Below are positions 33,189-35,560 of a stretch of 35,560 nt of DNA, one piece after another. The position numbers and the translations under genes are program-made. Within the stretch, counting starts at the first letter, position 1; every line of letters starts with the position of its first letter. Where the stretch lies: the NCBI GenBank assembly GCA_024691465.1, contig JAILNO010000249.1:1-35560 (forward strand), written 5' to 3'. Under the pieces are notes generated by a model. The model was given only the letters and a program-made list of their open reading frames with translations, did no database searches and was not told where the DNA came from. Source of the stretch: Pseudobutyrivibrio sp. (lineage in GTDB: Bacteria > Bacillota_A > Clostridia > Lachnospirales > Lachnospiraceae).

Positions 33189-35051
33189 TTAGTATTTCTT
33201 TTTAAGTGCACCGCATTCATATAGGTAAGGTGATGGTTTGAATTTCTTTTCTCCATCTGCCTTAGGTCTCATAAGGACCAGATTCTTCCTAGCCCTGGTC
33301 ATGGCCACATAGAAAAGGCGACGCTCCTCCTCTAGCTCTGCCTCGGTCTTAGCTTTAGTGTAAGGACACTTGCCCTCTATACAGTCGATTATATAGACCT
33401 TGTCCCACTCTAATCCCTTAGCGCTGTGCATAGTGGTAAGAGTAATTCCAGTCTTACCTTTCGCAGCCTCTATAAGCTCTCTCTTCTCGGCCTTAGCCAT
33501 GGCATCCCACTCATCGAAACTGACACATTTCATGGCCTCATTCTTAAGCTCTGTAAGCACAGATTGAAGCTCCGACTCATCCTCGTCTCTGAAATCAGCA
33601 TACTCTGATAAGTATCTTCTATAATTACCTGTTATAATAAGTGCCTTGACGGCATCCCCAGGTGTCTTAGCATTTCGAATTGCCTTAAGAGTGGCGAAGT
33701 AATTCTCTATCTGAAGCTTGGAATTGTTCTGCTTCCATGCCTCACCTCCCAAGCTGTACATGGCCTTAATCATATACTCCATGTCAGGTCCATTCTGCTT
33801 AAGCTTAGGGTTAAATAGATATCTATTAGGATGATTAAGAGTCTGTTCGAAATCATACTTGCTACCAGTACCGTAAGCCATCCTGACAAATGCTAATATA
33901 TCGTTATATATCCAGTGATCGTAGATACCTGTAATACTATCATTGGTAGTGAATTCAATACCTTCCTCAAAAAGAGCCTTGGCAACCATAGTCCCTTGTT
34001 TGTTAATACGATATATAACTGATATCTCAGTAGGCGCAATACCTGAATCAATATCCTCTTTAATATCGCACACAAGCATATCTATCTCATCGCTTCGCTC
34101 AGGACCTGCCTCCATATGGACATTGCCACCTGGTCCATTAGCTGCAATAATATTCTTATCGAATCTGTTCTTATTGTAACCTATCAAGGAATCTGCTCTA
34201 TCTATAATCTCTGAGTTAGAGCGATAATTATCCTCTAAGTAGAATACTCTTGCATTAGGGTAATCATCCTTAAAAGAAAGCATGATCCTATTGCTGGCAC
34301 CTCTAAAACCATATATGGCCTGGTCATCGTCACCCACAACTGCCAGATTACCATCCTCACCAGCAATGAGATAAATAATGTCTCGCTGCAGCTCATTAAT
34401 ATCCTGATACTCATCCACCATGATGTATCTATAGCGGTTCCTTATCCACTTAAGAGCCTCTTCATTGGTAGATAATATATTGTAAGCAATGAGGAGCATA
34501 TCATCGAAATCAATTACCCCTGCATCCTCCTTGTAGTCCTCATAAGCTGCACAGAATCTGTAAAAGGTATCCTTATCCTTACATGATCTAGGCTTGAAAC
34601 TTCTGAGAGGTGACTGTGAATTCTTATATACGCTAATATCAAGCCTGACGTCATTTATAAATTCAAGCTTATTTCCTATATTGCGAGCATTTCTAAGCCT
34701 GCGCATGAACAGATTGGTAACATCCTCATCACTTACGATACCACCTGCCATCCTCTCAGGGGCAAACTTTAGGATAAGGGCTCTACAAAAGGAATGAATA
34801 GTGCCAAAATAAACGCTGGTGCTTCGACCATATAAGGACAGATATCTCTCCTTCATCTCCACAGCAGCGGCTTTCGTAAAAGTAACCATTAAAATCGAAG
34901 ATGGATCAATATCCATCTCCGAAGTCATGTAATGTATTCTATTAATTAAAGTGGTAGTCTTACCACTACCAGGGCAGGCTACAATAATCATCTGACCATT
35001 GATAGTCTCTATAGCCTGCTTCTGCTTATCATTAATCTCTATCAAACTCAA
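33189..35051 (-). CDS. UvrD/PcrA-like DNA helicase
   Basis: A 620-residue superfamily 1A 3'-5' helicase, shorter than PcrA/UvrD (about 730 aa). Motif [11 protein letters not shown] is near residues 25-34, motif [13 protein letters not shown] near 217, motif [18 protein letters not shown] near 238, and motif [17 protein letters not shown] near 545. The C-terminus has the [18 protein letters not shown] motif VI. It probably unwinds DNA in repair or at conflicts; the exact ortholog group is not clear. The start is a TTG at 35049-35051 with AAAGGA ten bases upstream; no ATG is available before motif I that would give a complete domain. Confidence 0.92.
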   Translation of the reverse strand: MSLIEINDKQKQAIETINGQMIIVACPGSGKTTTLINRIHYMTSEMDIDPSSILMVTFTKAAAVEMKERYLSLYGRSTSVYFGTIHSFCRALILKFAPERMAGGIVSDEDVTNLFMRRLRNARNIGNKLEFINDVRLDISVYKNSQSPLRSFKPRSCKDKDTFYRFCAAYEDYKEDAGVIDFDDMLLIAYNILSTNEEALKWIRNRYRYIMVDEYQDINELQRDIIYLIAGEDGNLAVVGDDDQAIYGFRGASNRIMLSFKDDYPNARVFYLEDNYRSNSEIIDRADSLIGYNKNRFDKNIIAANGPGGNVHMEAGPERSDEIDMLVCDIKEDIDSGIAPTEISVIYRINKQGTMVAKALFEEGIEFTTNDSITGIYDHWIYNDILAFVRMAYGTGSKYDFEQTLNHPNRYLFNPKLKQNGPDMEYMIKAMYSLGGEAWKQNNSKLQIENYFATLKAIRNAKTPGDAVKALIITGNYRRYLSEYADFRDEDESELQSVLTELKNEAMKCVSFDEWDAMAKAEKRELIEAAKGKTGITLTTMHSAKGLEWDKVYIIDCIEGKCPYTKAKTEAELEEERRLFYVAMTRARKNLVLMRPKADGEKKFKPSPYLYECGALKKKY

Positions 35052-35094
35052 ATCAAATAAATCCTTTAAAATATTACAGTAATACTATAAAGAT

Positions 35095-35228
35095 TTATCC
35101 ATGAGCTTGCAATAAATCCTTCACTAATTCATTAGCTTTTTTATCTTCTGCTTCTCGAAGAATTCATCATTACGTCCATACATCTTCTGTAATTTAAACA
35201 CATCTATCTCTAAAAATTCACTACTCAT
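35095..35228 (-). pseudogene. Possible frameshifted small ORF upstream of the helicase gene
   Basis: From an ATG at 35226-35228 with AAGGGG upstream, the frame reads MSSEFLEIDVFKLQKMYGRN and continues to a stop at 35124-35126 (34 codons). In the frame two bases away, immediately after the shared DEFFE/ILREA zone, an open helical acidic stretch AEDKKANELVKDLLQAHG runs to a TAA at 35095-35097. Joining the two gives a plausible ~44-residue amphipathic protein, suggesting an indel near 35155-35170, a sequencing error, or a short intact 34-aa gene. The family is unknown. Confidence 0.4.
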
Positions 35229-35256
35229 TTAAACCCCTTAACCATTAACACAATAA

Positions 35257-35291
35257 TAGCCTCTTCCTAATCATATCATAGGAAAAGGCTA
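35257..35291 (-). terminator. Hairpin downstream of ribH
   Basis: As minus-strand RNA, TAGCCTTTTCCTA pairs with TAGGAAGAGGCTA over all 13 positions (one G-U); on the plus strand one pair is broken. The tail TTATTGTGTT is only moderately T-rich. It probably marks the end of the ribH transcript 41 bp after its stop. Confidence 0.6.
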
Positions 35292-35332
35292 CGAATTTTA
35301 AAAAGTGTGTGAATAAAATGTTATTAAAGGTT

Positions 35333-35560
35333 CTAAGACAGCTCTCTCATGAGATTAACCATCTCAATTGCTCCCTGGGCACATTCGAATCCCTTGTTAC
35401 CAGCCTTAGTACCTGCACGCTCCACCGCCTGCTCGATAGTATCTGTGGTAAGTACTCCAAACATAACTGGTATATGTGTGCTTAAGCTCACTGATGCTAT
35501 ACCCTTAGATACTTCGGCACATACATAATCATAGTGGGATGTAGCCCCTCTAATGACTGC
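35333..35560 (-). CDS. ribH: 6,7-dimethyl-8-ribityllumazine synthase, 3' part
   Basis: The C-terminal 75 residues of lumazine synthase, the penultimate enzyme of riboflavin synthesis, which condenses 5-amino-6-ribitylaminouracil with 3,4-dihydroxy-2-butanone 4-phosphate. The frame enters at the window edge with [20 protein letters not shown], containing the conserved GATSHYDYV whose His is the catalytic base. It continues with [19 protein letters not shown] and [14 protein letters not shown], and stops at 35333-35335. The 5' half lies beyond the window. It is probably the last gene of a rib operon. Confidence 0.95.
   Translation of the reverse strand, partial: AVIRGATSHYDYVCAEVSKGIASVSLSTHIPVMFGVLTTDTIEQAVERAGTKAGNKGFECAQGAIEMVNLMRELS

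Overview
The window looks like a chromosomal segment of a low-to-moderate GC Firmicute. The most likely source is a motile member of the Lachnospiraceae (Butyrivibrio/Pseudobutyrivibrio-like). This rests on the dgt-dnaG-rpoD-trmK block, AddAB instead of RecBCD, a DUF6465-type Ala/Lys-rich protein, a CarD-type regulator, an ATPase-less sugar ABC operon, strong AGGAGG-type ribosome binding sites and TTGACA-N17-TATAAT promoters. The family-level assignment is inference from gene content. Almost every protein gene lies on the minus strand; only two tRNAs are on the plus strand. I saw no IS element, phage gene, CRISPR array or attachment site.

Layout, in coordinate order. 1-408: a PaaI-type thioesterase. 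458-4735: a carbohydrate ABC uptake operon (binding lipoprotein, two permeases, LacI-family regulator), read from about 4690 downward. It has a terminator at its end, a consensus promoter overlapped by a LacI-type operator, and a second operator 121 bp upstream. 4959-5405: the Ala/Lys-rich DUF6465-like protein with its own terminator. 5595-16711: a tightly packed run in the order pfk-like kinase, YtcJ-like amidohydrolase, addB, addA, an 84-aa protein and a PrsA-like lipoprotein. 16794-18190: carD, a PAP2 phosphatase and a small membrane protein. 18392-18733: RNase P RNA. 18840-25454: dgt, dnaG, rpoD, trmK and a TGS-domain nucleoside kinase. 25572-27317: a chemoreceptor.

27576-32154 is the most distinctive part. 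Two identical tRNA-Leu(AAG) genes in opposite orientation bracket three envelope genes: a membrane-anchored carboxylesterase, an MBOAT O-acyltransferase and an SGNH hydrolase-like protein. Together these look like an extracytoplasmic acyl-transfer/de-esterification module. A 457-bp spacer with a hairpin and a spaced short repeat follows, then tRNA-Leu(CAG). The window ends with dtd, a UvrD/PcrA-like helicase, a small ORF that appears frameshifted, and the 3' end of ribH.

The housekeeping genes cover replication (dnaG, dgt), transcription (rpoD, carD), tRNA biology (trmK, dtd, rnpB, three tRNAs) and recombination/repair (addAB, uvrD-like). The accessory functions are sugar uptake, chemotaxis and surface acylation. 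Several start codons are placed downstream of the longest open frame because the longer version begins inside the ribosome binding site.
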